From positions 806,001-870,000 of the forward strand of contig CAVTEP010000006.1 in NCBI GenBank assembly GCA_963733915.1: 64,000 nucleotides of DNA, written 5' to 3'. A program made the position numbers and the translations under genes. Origin of the DNA: Sulfomarinibacter sp963733915 (GTDB taxonomy: Bacteria > Acidobacteriota > Thermoanaerobaculia > Thermoanaerobaculales > Sulfomarinibacteraceae). Below, one piece after another: positions 29,439-37,298 of this stretch. The notes beneath the pieces were generated by a model. It was not told where the DNA came from. It was given only the letters and a program-made list of their open reading frames with translations, and made no database searches. Numbering within the stretch: the stretch's first letter is position 1; every line of letters begins with the position of its first letter.

Positions 29439-29792
29439 TCAGGCCTTTGGGTTGAGCAAGCGCCATGTCATGGCGCGGACTTCATCGAAGGTATTGAGCG
29501 CGGTCGTGGCGCCACGTCCTTCGACGACTCCAGCCTGAACCAGGAGGCGGAGGTGGCTGTCGACTTCCTTGGCTGAGCCGTAGGCGATCCTCCAGAAGTG
29601 CTGCCGGTCTCTCCCGGACCGGCCGTGGCCTTCCGCCAGGTTGGCTGGGACCGAGCAGGCCGACCGGATCACCTGATCGGCGATCGATTTCAAGGGGGAT
29701 GGAACCCTCATCACGAGCTTGATGGCCGTGCCCGCCGCGTCAAGGGCTTTCGAGTGGGCAACGAGGTTGGGGTTCGTACGCGCGTCGGACAT
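29439..29792 (-). CDS. Four-helix-bundle protein, 23S rRNA intervening-sequence type
   Basis: A 117-residue helical protein with the family pattern: QVIRSACSVPANLAEGHGR, then FWRIAYGSAKEVDSHLRLLVQAG (here in part). Such proteins were first found in insertions within 23S rRNA genes and occur widely as orphans; they resemble the Avd accessory protein of diversity-generating retroelements. Molecular role is not established. The start MSDARTNP was chosen because GGAGG lies five bases upstream. No rRNA or reverse transcriptase is nearby. Confidence 0.88.
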   Translation of the reverse strand: MSDARTNPNLVAHSKALDAAGTAIKLVMRVPSPLKSIADQVIRSACSVPANLAEGHGRSGRDRQHFWRIAYGSAKEVDSHLRLLVQAGVVEGRGATTALNTFDEVRAMTWRLLNPKA

Positions 29793-29795
29793 GTT

Positions 29796-29936
29796 CACCT
29801 CCGGGTCGTTCATGCCCTTTCTCGAGCCGGTGAGGCGGCCGATGTCAAGGGTGCATCGCACCGGGCCCCTGGCCCGGCTTGCCCTTGACTTCGGCTGGCC
29901 ACCGGCTACCCCTCGCTATGAACGACCCGGAGGTGG
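29796..29936. repeat. Inverted duplication of the four-helix-bundle leader
   Basis: ATGAACGACCCGGAGGTG, on the minus strand just upstream of the gene start (29796-29813), recurs on the plus strand at about 29919-29936. Looser matches (CCCTTGAC..CGGC, CCACCGGCT) extend the similarity to roughly 60 bases on each side. Only the leader and ribosome binding site are duplicated, not the gene. Confidence 0.65.
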
Positions 29937-30103
29937 CCATGCCGTCGTCACGACCCCTGCTCGCTGCCCCAGTCGCTGCCCCGGCCGCTGCCGCGGCCGC
30001 TGCCGCGGCCGCTGTTCACTGCCCCTGCGATCTGTCGCTGTTCCTGGCGCTGTACACGCCAACCGAAACTTCCAAAACTCGATCCCATCAAATTCCGGAT
30101 GAG
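29937..30103. other. Right part of the four-helix-bundle element, no gene
   Basis: It holds a 12-base GCTGCCGCGGCC-type tandem repeat (about 29966-30016) that would encode poly-Ala-Pro if translated. I see no credible gene. Confidence 0.5.
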
Positions 30104-30179
30104 CCGAACGTTCTAACGTACATCGATGGACCCAGGGTTGGGATGGGAACCCGACGGGAAGGCCGGGATGACACTGCCC

Positions 30180-31844
30180 TCAGTCGACGTACCCGAGCGC
30201 CTTGAGCTGCTGTTCCTGGAGCCGGCGTTCCTGTTCGGTGACGGGTCTCGCCGGGCGGGATTCGGCGATCTCTCGCGACCTCGGCTCGATGATCGGGTTG
30301 CCCCACACGAGCTCTCCCTTGTCCTCGCCGTCACCCCCGACAACGGTCGCTGTGAGGCACATCGTGACCTGTCGATCGGCGAATTGATCGAGGGGAATAC
30401 CCCGCATACCGATCCAGGCGTCGCGGCCGGCGACGGTCGCATCCACGAGCTTCTCGCGGACGCCTCCACCCCGGATAGTGAGCCGGAACCTCCCCTCCAA
30501 CGAACCCGACTGCCGGTCATTCCTCGAGATTCCGTACCCGACCCGCATGGCCGAGTTCGGAACGATGAAGAGGCTGCGACAAACCTCGTTTTCGCGCGTG
30601 AGCTCGCGTTCGCTCCCCGCCACGACCCGACGCTTGACTTCGTGGTCGAGCGCGAATGCCCTGAGGTCGGTGTCGACCCAGTGGCCGCCGCGAGGAGCTT
30701 CAACTCTGGTGACGACGGGAGGCGCCAACCGGGCGAGCTGAGGGCAGTGATCGAGTGCCAGCCGTTCGACCCGCATCGGTTTGTATGGCGGCGTCCACTC
30801 CCAGACAATTCGGTGTTGTGGCGTGACCTCGAAAACCCGACCCGAATGGCTCGATGTGATGAGGACGTTTTCACCCGGAAGCGGCTGGGCCGTCCCCCCG
30901 GTCGTCGAGAAGAAATTTCTGGACTGGTACTCCCAGCTGACCTCGTTCGTCGTCGGATCGACCAATTGGACGCGGCTCCTGCGGTACAGGTATCGGCTAT
31001 CCCTCCCGTTGTTGAACAACATGACGAGGCCGTCGCCACGCTGTCCACGCTCGACCATGACGGCCTCGTGTTGGCGGTCCAGCTCGTTCGAGTACTGCCA
31101 GACCACCTCGCCGGTCGCTTTGTCGATGATGAAGACGGTGTTCAGGTTGCGGGCGCTGACCAGGATGTTTCCGGGCCTGAATCGCTCGTCACCGGCCGCA
31201 AACCAGCGGTTGTCCGGCAGCTCCCGGATCGAGTTGACATGAGTCGGGTCTTCGCTCTCCGGATCCCAATCCGGGAACGCCTCGCCATGATCGGAGCACC
31301 GCCACTGCCAGACGACGCGCTTACCCCGATCGACCTCGAGCAGATAGTCGGAGCGGCGGTGCGCGTCGTGGGCGAGGATGAGAAAGGTGTCGTTTTTCGT
31401 ACGGATCAGATCGTGGTGGATAAAATCGTGGGCGTCATCGAGCTGAAAGAACCAGATGAGGTTTCCGTCCCAGTCGTACTCTTTGACCAGATTGTCGGTG
31501 CCGATGACCAACAGACGACCCTCGGAGTCGAGCCGCGACCTGCCGACCGCTCGAACGGTGGGCCATGCGTGGACAATGCGCCCGTTCATGTCGATGATCA
31601 TCGGCAGTCGCCGTCGATAGAAAACGAGGTTGTAGCCCGCAAACGAAGCAGCCGGATCGTTGGAGCGGACCCAGGCGGTGGCGTCGAGGTCCGGCAGGCC
31701 GAGATGGAGATCGTCACGATTGTCGGGATCGTCGATCAACCCCGGATCGTGCGGTCGGCATGAACCGCCGTGGGTGCGTATCCACAGAAGGGCGCCGAGC
31801 AGCGCCGACCCGACCACCAGACTCAACAGGACTCGTTTCACCAT
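30180..31844 (-). CDS. Arylsulfotransferase (ASST)-like protein
   Basis: A 554-residue exported protein with an N-terminal membrane anchor (RVLLSLVVGSALLGALLWI). The repeated blades of a beta propeller follow: GYNLVFYRR, DMNGRIVHAW, KEYDWDGNLIWFF, HHDLIRTKNDTFLILAHD and TGEVVWQYSNE. That pattern matches the ASST-like group, where the His region is part of the active site. True ASST moves sulfate between phenols without PAPS; activity here is unproven. The C-terminus ends LKALGYVD, like the sulfatase-like protein encoded divergently next to it. No strong ribosome binding site is visible. Confidence 0.78.
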   Translation of the reverse strand: MVKRVLLSLVVGSALLGALLWIRTHGGSCRPHDPGLIDDPDNRDDLHLGLPDLDATAWVRSNDPAASFAGYNLVFYRRRLPMIIDMNGRIVHAWPTVRAVGRSRLDSEGRLLVIGTDNLVKEYDWDGNLIWFFQLDDAHDFIHHDLIRTKNDTFLILAHDAHRRSDYLLEVDRGKRVVWQWRCSDHGEAFPDWDPESEDPTHVNSIRELPDNRWFAAGDERFRPGNILVSARNLNTVFIIDKATGEVVWQYSNELDRQHEAVMVERGQRGDGLVMLFNNGRDSRYLYRRSRVQLVDPTTNEVSWEYQSRNFFSTTGGTAQPLPGENVLITSSHSGRVFEVTPQHRIVWEWTPPYKPMRVERLALDHCPQLARLAPPVVTRVEAPRGGHWVDTDLRAFALDHEVKRRVVAGSERELTRENEVCRSLFIVPNSAMRVGYGISRNDRQSGSLEGRFRLTIRGGGVREKLVDATVAGRDAWIGMRGIPLDQFADRQVTMCLTATVVGGDGEDKGELVWGNPIIEPRSREIAESRPARPVTEQERRLQEQQLKALGYVD

Positions 31845-31980
31845 CTTCTATTCGTCACCCTCCGGACTCCCGGCTCGCCGACTCAATTCATCACCCGCGT
31901 CGAAAACCCAATTCGGTCATGACGTCGCGCGCAGCGATACTATAACCAGTTTTCGGCATTCCGACCCCTCTGCGGCGCGT

Positions 31981-31986
31981 TATACT
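31981..31986 (+). promoter_or_regulatory. -10-like box before the sulfatase-like gene
   Basis: TATACT lies 51 bases before the ATG at 32037 in the divergent region 31845-32036. The minus strand has TATAGT near 31938-31943 that could serve the ASST-like gene. Confidence 0.35.
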
Positions 31987-32036
31987 CCCCGAGCGCTTTG
32001 AGATGGGGGTTCCGGCGAAGGAAATTCGATATACCC

Positions 32037-34385
32037 ATGAAAAAATCACTCGTCATCGTCGGCCTCGTCGTTGCCGCCGTCATCGGCGCAGCCGTGGCCC
32101 CCCGGCTCCTCGAGATCCAATCGTCGACATCGGGTGCGGAATCACCCGATCACTATTTCATTCCGAGCGTCCCGCGACACCCCGACCTCATCCGCTGCGA
32201 TTTCACCAACGATCGCGATCGATTCACGATGCCGGAGCTGTGGCGGGAATCGCTCCAGCCGTGCAGCCTCGGTCTCGGCTGGACCTACCCCTCGCCGGGA
32301 GGGGTGTTATCGCTCGCTCGAAGCGGCACCTTCGATATCGGCCTTCCCAATAGCGACTGGACATTCCTCCTCATGACGGTGAAGTCCTTCCAGGCATCCG
32401 AGGACGACCGCCCACAGACCATGAGCCTCATCGTGAACGGACAGCCCTTCGGTACGATCGAGATCCCGGAAAGCTGGTCGACGGTCGCCCTGCCGGTGCC
32501 GGGCGGCATCCTGCGGCAGGGAGTCAATCAATTTTCCGCCTCGTTCGGCTACCGCGTATCGCCGACACGCGACGGCAAGAAGAAGGACGGGCGATTGTTC
32601 GCGGTACATCTCCGCGACCTGGCGCTGGTTCGGGCGCCGGAATCGGAATCTCTTGAAACGACCATCAAGCGGTACAGAAAGAAATCCGGGTCGCGGTCCA
32701 CAACAGCTCATTCGCTCTTCGACCAGCGGCGAAACCACTACGTCCTGTCACGCCCCGGCACTCTGGTGCTGCAAACCGAGATCCCTGAAGACGCCGATCG
32801 GCTGGAGCTCGAATTCGGAACTGAGAGGTCGGGTAGAAAAGCCGACCTCGGCCTCGAAGTCACGATCCAAACAGCAAGCTCGGGTGTCGTGCGCAGGATG
32901 GAGCCCGCCGGCGACACGAGGAACGACGACCGGTGGCCCCGGGTGTTCGAGGTGTCGGTCAGCGAGTTTTCCGGCGTGCCCGTTTTTATCACCATCGACG
33001 TGCCATCGCAGCCGGAGCCGCCGACTCTCTACGTGACGCCGCCTCGCTTCCACCTGCTGCCGGTCCCGGGCCTGGCCGAAGGTCCCCTGATGGAGACGAC
33101 AAAACCCGCCGTTCCACCGCCCGATATCGTACTCATCACTCTCGACGCCGCTCGGGCCGGAAATCTTTCCTGCTACGGCTACGATCGGCCGACCACGCCG
33201 CACATCGATCGTCTGGCCGGGGAATCGCTCGTCTTCCGGAATGCGTTCGCCCTCGCGCCCTACACCTTGTGCTCCGTGCCGACGATGGTTACCGGTCTTT
33301 CCTTCCTCGACCACCAAATCACCCGCCATGGAGACAGGCTGAGCGATCAGGCCACAACGCTGGCCGAGTACTTGCAGGCGGCGGGTTACACAACCGCGTG
33401 TTTTACGGCTTCGCCCAACAACTCGGTTGCCCTCGGCACCGAACAGGGTTACGACCGATTTGTCGAGAGCTGGAAAACCGTACCACGGGGTGAATCCACC
33501 GACCCGTTCCTGCTCGCCCGGTTGGCGGTGGAGTGGCTGTCCGGAAAAGACGGACCGACGCCCATCCACCTGCAGCTTCACTTTGTGCCCCCGCACGCGC
33601 CGTACGACCCCGGTCCCGAGTTCGACCGGTTCACCGATCCCTCGTACAGCGGGCGAAGTGACGGCGAACACAGCACGATCACAGCGCTCGACAGCCAGCG
33701 GTGGATCCCGAGCACGGAGGACCTGGCGGAGGTCGTTGGTCTCTACGACGGCAACCTCCTGAAGGCCGACACGGCGGTCTCCGAGGTGCTGGATGCGCTG
33801 CGCCGGCGCTCGAATTGGAAAAACACGATCGTCCTGATCACCGCCGATCACGGCGAGGCGTTTCTCGAGCACGGACGCATGAGCCACAACAGCACCGTAT
33901 TCGATGAAATGCTTCATGTGCCGTTTATTCTCCGGCTGCCGGAGGGTTTCGATGGAGGGGGCCGGCCGCTCGACGGTCTCGTGACCCTCGCCGATATCGT
34001 GCCGACGCTGCTGGGAACGGCGGCGCTGGAGCCCGATCCCGGTCTCGCTGGAATCAACCTGCTCGACCGGGCGGCCGGCGAGCGGAGCCGCCACGGCCGC
34101 TACCTCGTCGCGCGAACCACCGGCGACCAACCCCTATACGGTCTCCGCACCCTGCAGTGGAAGCTCCTCCTGTCGGGCTCGGGCAATGGTTTGCTCTTCA
34201 ACCTCGAGCAGGACCCGGGTGAGCATCACGACCTCGCCCTCGAGGAGCGCTCGGTGTTCTACGGCCTCGGGCGGCTGCTCACCGGGCGCCTTGCGGAGCC
34301 CCCACGCTTCGAGCCGGCGGTCAATATCGAACGCGTTTCCAAAGAGGACGCCGAGATGTTGAAGGCTCTGGGTTACGTGGAATAG
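32037..34385 (+). CDS. Sulfatase-like alkaline-phosphatase superfamily enzyme with non-sulfatase active site
   Basis: A 782-residue membrane-anchored protein (anchor at about 4-22). The first 340 residues form a non-catalytic region of unknown fold. The catalytic domain begins at PPDIVLITLDAARAGNLSCYGY (metal Asp pair), with the nucleophile region APYTLCSVPTMVTG, then LITADHGEAFLEHG. Aligned to sulfatases, the formylglycine Cys of CxPxR is replaced by Thr and the Arg is lost, so a phospho- or phosphoethanolamine-type activity is more likely than sulfatase. The C-terminus is LKALGYVE. It is divergent from the ASST-like gene. Confidence 0.8.
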   Translation: MKKSLVIVGLVVAAVIGAAVAPRLLEIQSSTSGAESPDHYFIPSVPRHPDLIRCDFTNDRDRFTMPELWRESLQPCSLGLGWTYPSPGGVLSLARSGTFDIGLPNSDWTFLLMTVKSFQASEDDRPQTMSLIVNGQPFGTIEIPESWSTVALPVPGGILRQGVNQFSASFGYRVSPTRDGKKKDGRLFAVHLRDLALVRAPESESLETTIKRYRKKSGSRSTTAHSLFDQRRNHYVLSRPGTLVLQTEIPEDADRLELEFGTERSGRKADLGLEVTIQTASSGVVRRMEPAGDTRNDDRWPRVFEVSVSEFSGVPVFITIDVPSQPEPPTLYVTPPRFHLLPVPGLAEGPLMETTKPAVPPPDIVLITLDAARAGNLSCYGYDRPTTPHIDRLAGESLVFRNAFALAPYTLCSVPTMVTGLSFLDHQITRHGDRLSDQATTLAEYLQAAGYTTACFTASPNNSVALGTEQGYDRFVESWKTVPRGESTDPFLLARLAVEWLSGKDGPTPIHLQLHFVPPHAPYDPGPEFDRFTDPSYSGRSDGEHSTITALDSQRWIPSTEDLAEVVGLYDGNLLKADTAVSEVLDALRRRSNWKNTIVLITADHGEAFLEHGRMSHNSTVFDEMLHVPFILRLPEGFDGGGRPLDGLVTLADIVPTLLGTAALEPDPGLAGINLLDRAAGERSRHGRYLVARTTGDQPLYGLRTLQWKLLLSGSGNGLLFNLEQDPGEHHDLALEERSVFYGLGRLLTGRLAEPPRFEPAVNIERVSKEDAEMLKALGYVE

Positions 34386-34502
34386 GCAGCTAGCCAACAT
34401 GAATCGCCGAGTATCTGCTGCGGGCGGCGAATCGCGGCATGCCGCCGTGCATGTCGCCAATCGAGCTCCTCGGGAGGACGCTGAAACGTCTGCGTCGACC
34501 GG
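34386..34502. other. Intergenic sequence, nothing recognised
   Basis: Between the sulfatase-like gene and the inverted repeats at 34503. GC-rich, with no gene or motif seen. Confidence 0.4.
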
Positions 34503-34702
34503 CTCACCACAGAGCCACTGAGGACACAGAGCGGAACACACAGAGTTTCTATTGAGTTGAGTTTTGGTTCATCTCTCAAGCAGAGATTGAGTTGAGGCGA
34601 CGGAATGGCCCGGGAGAGGATCGCGCGAAACGGGGCGAAGGGCCGGCACTCGAAAGATATCCTCTGTGAGACCTCTGTGTCTCTGTGCCTCTGTGGTTCC
34701 GG
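34503..34702. repeat. Inverted CACAGAG repeats, gene-less element
   Basis: ACCACAGAGCCACTGAGG and ACACAGAG units at about 34505-34543 face CTCTGTGTCTCTGTGCCTCTGTGG at about 34673-34697. The same family in A-rich form (CACAAAG) bounds the GxxExxY gene. Inside, ATTGAGTTGAG occurs twice (34551 and 34587). No gene is present, so this may be an empty copy. Confidence 0.65.
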
Positions 34703-34776
34703 AGCGGCCTATCGAACTCGGCTCCTCGCCGGGTATCTTCGGCGCACTTGCCACGAAACCCGGTGAGATTTGCGGG

Positions 34777-36504
34777 TTAATCCTCGTCGGGGGCCGAGAT
34801 GTAGCCCTGGCGTTCCAGGTAGATGAGGACCTCACGGCTGGCCTCGGCCGGCGTCATCGCTGAGGTATCGATCACCACATCGGCGTCGGCAGGCTCCTCA
34901 TAGGGGTCCGAGATACCGGTGAACTCCTTGATAATGCCCGCACGCGCCTTGGCGTACATGCCCTTGCGATCGCGAGCTTCACAGACCTCGAGCGGCGTCG
35001 AGACGTGCACCAGGACGAAGCCTCCGCAGGGTCTGACGACCTCACGCACCTCACGGCGAACGACGTCGTAGGGGGCGATTGGAGCGCAGATGGCGACGCC
35101 GCCGGCGCGCGTGATCTCGGCCGCCACAAACCCGATGCGGCGGATGTTGAGGTCGCGGTGTTGCTTGGAAAATCCGAGCTCGGACGAGAGATTGACGCGA
35201 ACGAGATCGCCGTCGAGGAGGGTGACGCCGCGGCCGCCAAGCTCTAGCAGCTTGACCCGGAGAGCGTTGGCGATAGTCGATTTTCCCGAACCCGAGAGAC
35301 CGGTGAAGAACACCGTGAACCCCTGCGCGCAGCGGGTGGGGTGGCGGCGTTGGAGTTCGCGGGCCAGCGATGGATAGGTGTACCAGGCCGGAATCTCTCG
35401 ACCGTCGTCGAGGCGCCGTCGCACTTCGTCCGAACTCAGCCTGAGCACCCGTCTGTCCGCCGGCGCCTCATCTGCGGGTACGTAGTGCTTGCGGTGCTCG
35501 AGGTACACCATCTCGCGCGCCGGCAGCATCTGAATTCCAAGCTCGTTCGAGTTCTCGGCGATGATCCGCTCCGCAACTTCCATGTCGTAGGCGGGCGCAC
35601 CGAGGGTGTCGAGGACCGAACCGGTACCGTCGGAATCGACCATGAGGTGGGTGCAGCCATAGTTTTTGTGGACGACGGCGTGGAGCAGAGCCTCCCGTGG
35701 GCCACCGCCTCGAACCGCCAACGGCAAGAGGTTGAGACGCGCCATGAACTCGGGGAAGTGGGGCATCAGCGCCTGGTAGCAACGGACCCGGGTGTAGTGG
35801 TCCGCGTCCCCCGGCTGGTCGAGGCCGACCACCGGGTGGATGAGAATGGTGGCGCCGGTATGCCGGGCAGCCTCCACGACCATCGCCTGCTGGGCCCGAT
35901 GAATCGTCCGGTGGGTCTGAAACCCGAGCACCCGCCTCCAGCCCAACCGCCCGAATGCACGGCGCAGCTCGGCGGGCGTCAGCCGGAGCTCCCGGAAGTC
36001 GTAGTGCGTCGGCAGCTGCACTGCCTCGACGCGACCGGCCAGCGCCCACGGGCGCGTGCGGTGAAGATGTGCCGCGACACCGCGGTGGGACCGGTCCGCG
36101 GCGCCGAACAGCGCCTCCGTCTCCGCCTCTCGGTCCGGCTGGAATATCTCGTCCACCTCGAGCGCGGCGAGCATCACACCCTCGCCGTCTCGAAGCGCGA
36201 CCCATTGTCCCGCAGACAGGGTCTCGGCGAGTTCCTGCGAGACGTCGAGGGTGACCGGCAGCGGCCAGAACCGGCCGTCGTCGAGGCGCATCTTCGCGCA
36301 CACCGACCGGTGGTCGGCCGCACCCATGAACCCTTCGAGCGGAGAGTAGCCACCGTTGACGAGAAGCTCGAGATCGCACAGCTGACGCGGGCCGAGGCCC
36401 ACCGACGGCCAGTCTCGCGATTGCTCCCTGATCTCGACGGCACGCTCGTCGTCGACCATCAGATCGACGAGCCGCAAACCGTGGGGAGGAATCAGATTGT
36501 CCAA
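34777..36504 (-). CDS. Bifunctional sulfate adenylyltransferase/adenylylsulfate kinase
   Basis: A 575-residue enzyme making PAPS from sulfate. ATP sulfurylase part (about 1-385): GFQTHRTIHRAQQ (the usual QTRNPxHRAH with changes), GGGPREALLHA, and HMVD-like THLMVDSDGTG. APS kinase part (about 395-575): P-loop FTGLSGSGKST, LLDGDLVR, SKQHRDLNIRRIGF and KEFTGISDPYE. The start is taken as TTG at 36504 (DNLIPPHGLRL) because GGAGAAG lies upstream and Sat proteins begin just before the PHG motif. PAPS could feed the sulfotransferase at 51047 or sulfate assimilation. The QTRNP box change should be checked. Confidence 0.92.
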   Translation of the reverse strand: MDNLIPPHGLRLVDLMVDDERAVEIREQSRDWPSVGLGPRQLCDLELLVNGGYSPLEGFMGAADHRSVCAKMRLDDGRFWPLPVTLDVSQELAETLSAGQWVALRDGEGVMLAALEVDEIFQPDREAETEALFGAADRSHRGVAAHLHRTRPWALAGRVEAVQLPTHYDFRELRLTPAELRRAFGRLGWRRVLGFQTHRTIHRAQQAMVVEAARHTGATILIHPVVGLDQPGDADHYTRVRCYQALMPHFPEFMARLNLLPLAVRGGGPREALLHAVVHKNYGCTHLMVDSDGTGSVLDTLGAPAYDMEVAERIIAENSNELGIQMLPAREMVYLEHRKHYVPADEAPADRRVLRLSSDEVRRRLDDGREIPAWYTYPSLARELQRRHPTRCAQGFTVFFTGLSGSGKSTIANALRVKLLELGGRGVTLLDGDLVRVNLSSELGFSKQHRDLNIRRIGFVAAEITRAGGVAICAPIAPYDVVRREVREVVRPCGGFVLVHVSTPLEVCEARDRKGMYAKARAGIIKEFTGISDPYEEPADADVVIDTSAMTPAEASREVLIYLERQGYISAPDED

Positions 36505-36632
36505 TGGCTTCTCCGTTGCCTTCGGCGCGCCACGGCACGAAATGGCCGCAAACGAGGTGACGGATTGTAACTGCTTGGACCCACCATGTACAGAACGTGT
36601 TCGTCTCCGTTCCTTCGTCACATCGCAGCTGC

Positions 36633-36663
36633 AAACGTTTGAACGTTAGAACGTTAAACGTTG
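36633..36663. repeat. AACGTTTG/AACGTTAG repeat
   Basis: Three to four AACGTT units between the Sat-APS kinase start and the Lrp gene end. Confidence 0.85.
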
Positions 36664-36676
36664 TGACATTTCGGTA

Positions 36677-37150
36677 CTAAGCCAGTACCGGAAGCCTCCA
36701 AGTTGGTGTGTACTGAAAGATGAGCCGGGTCTGGATGTGATCGACCTCGGGCCGGGTGGTGAAGCTGTCGAGCGCGAGGTCCCGCAAATGATCGGAGTCG
36801 CGCACCGCGACGTGAACCAGAAAGTCGTCACCACCGGTCACATGAAAAACTCCCCGCACCTCGGGTAGCTCGGCGACGTACTCCCGAAATGCATCAACCA
36901 GGTCCCGCGAGTGCTGCTGCAGACGAACCGCGATCATCGCCTCCAGACCGATGCCCAACCACGACGGATCGACGTCGGCGTGGTAGCCCCGCAAGACTCC
37001 GAGACGGGAGAGGCGCCGCACCCTCTCGAGGCAGGTCGAGGGCGCCACGCCGACGATCTCGGCGAGTCGGTTGTTGGGCGTGCGTGCATTCTTTTGCAAA
37101 ACCCCCACGATGGCGAAGTCAATTCGGTCGAGCTGCTCTGATGTCTTCAT
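36677..37150 (-). CDS. Lrp/AsnC family transcriptional regulator
   Basis: A 157-residue regulator: N-terminal helix-turn-helix (about 5-55; NNRLAEIVGVAPSTCLERVRRL) and a C-terminal RAM ligand/oligomer domain (about 65-150; VFHVTGGDDFLVHVAVRD). Divergent from the amino-acid-type operon at 37299, which it probably controls in response to an amino acid. Its own -10, TATAAT, ends seven bases before the ATG, with no ribosome binding site. Confidence 0.93.
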   Translation of the reverse strand: MKTSEQLDRIDFAIVGVLQKNARTPNNRLAEIVGVAPSTCLERVRRLSRLGVLRGYHADVDPSWLGIGLEAMIAVRLQQHSRDLVDAFREYVAELPEVRGVFHVTGGDDFLVHVAVRDSDHLRDLALDSFTTRPEVDHIQTRLIFQYTPTWRLPVLA

Positions 37151-37298
37151 CGAATGAATTATATTCGTTTTCTTGATTCCACCAAGAATTCTCTCCTAGT
37201 ATTTCTGAGTCGAGAGAATATTCAACAATAACGAGACCCGTTTTCAGAATGAACACGATCTGGAACCGCGGCTCCGCAGGCCCGACCGAGGAGGTCCC
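37151..37298. promoter_or_regulatory. Divergent control region with several palindromes
   Basis: AT-rich gap between the Lrp gene and its presumed target operon. A minus-strand TATAAT lies at 37158-37163. TTCTTG-N7-CAAGAA (37170-37188) and ATTCTCTC...GAGAGAAT (37188-37219) are inverted repeats, and GAATATTC lies at 37217-37224. These are candidate Lrp-type operators. The operon's first gene has a good GAGGAGG before its ATG. Confidence 0.55.

Larger units (their letters stand above)
29216..30117. mobile_element. Candidate small element: four-helix-bundle gene between inverted repeats
   Basis: GTTAGAACGTTCGG at 29216-29229 is exactly inverted at 30104-30117. The only gene inside is the IVS-type four-helix-bundle gene. 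Further partial inversions lie nearer the centre: GGGCGGCAGC-type runs near 29343 against GCTGCCCC runs near 29970-30015, and a diverged copy of the gene's leader (29917-29936). It sits between two convergent genes. No transposase was seen. Its architecture parallels the GxxExxY element, but mobility is inference. Confidence 0.5.

Noticed and set aside
29439..29792. Diversity-generating retroelement, from the Avd-like four-helix bundle
   Set aside because: No reverse transcriptase, template repeat or variable-repeat target is in the neighbourhood.
29917..30205. Ala-rich open frame starting at the duplicated leader
   Set aside because: It is made from a GC-rich 12-base repeat and runs through the inverted repeat; no conserved part.
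30126..31763. Long plus-strand frame (545 codons) opposite the ASST-like gene
   Set aside because: The minus strand shows propeller repeats and a signal anchor; the plus frame shows none.
32037..34385. Plain sulfatase annotation
   Set aside because: The formylglycine CxPxR motif is missing; listed as superfamily member only.
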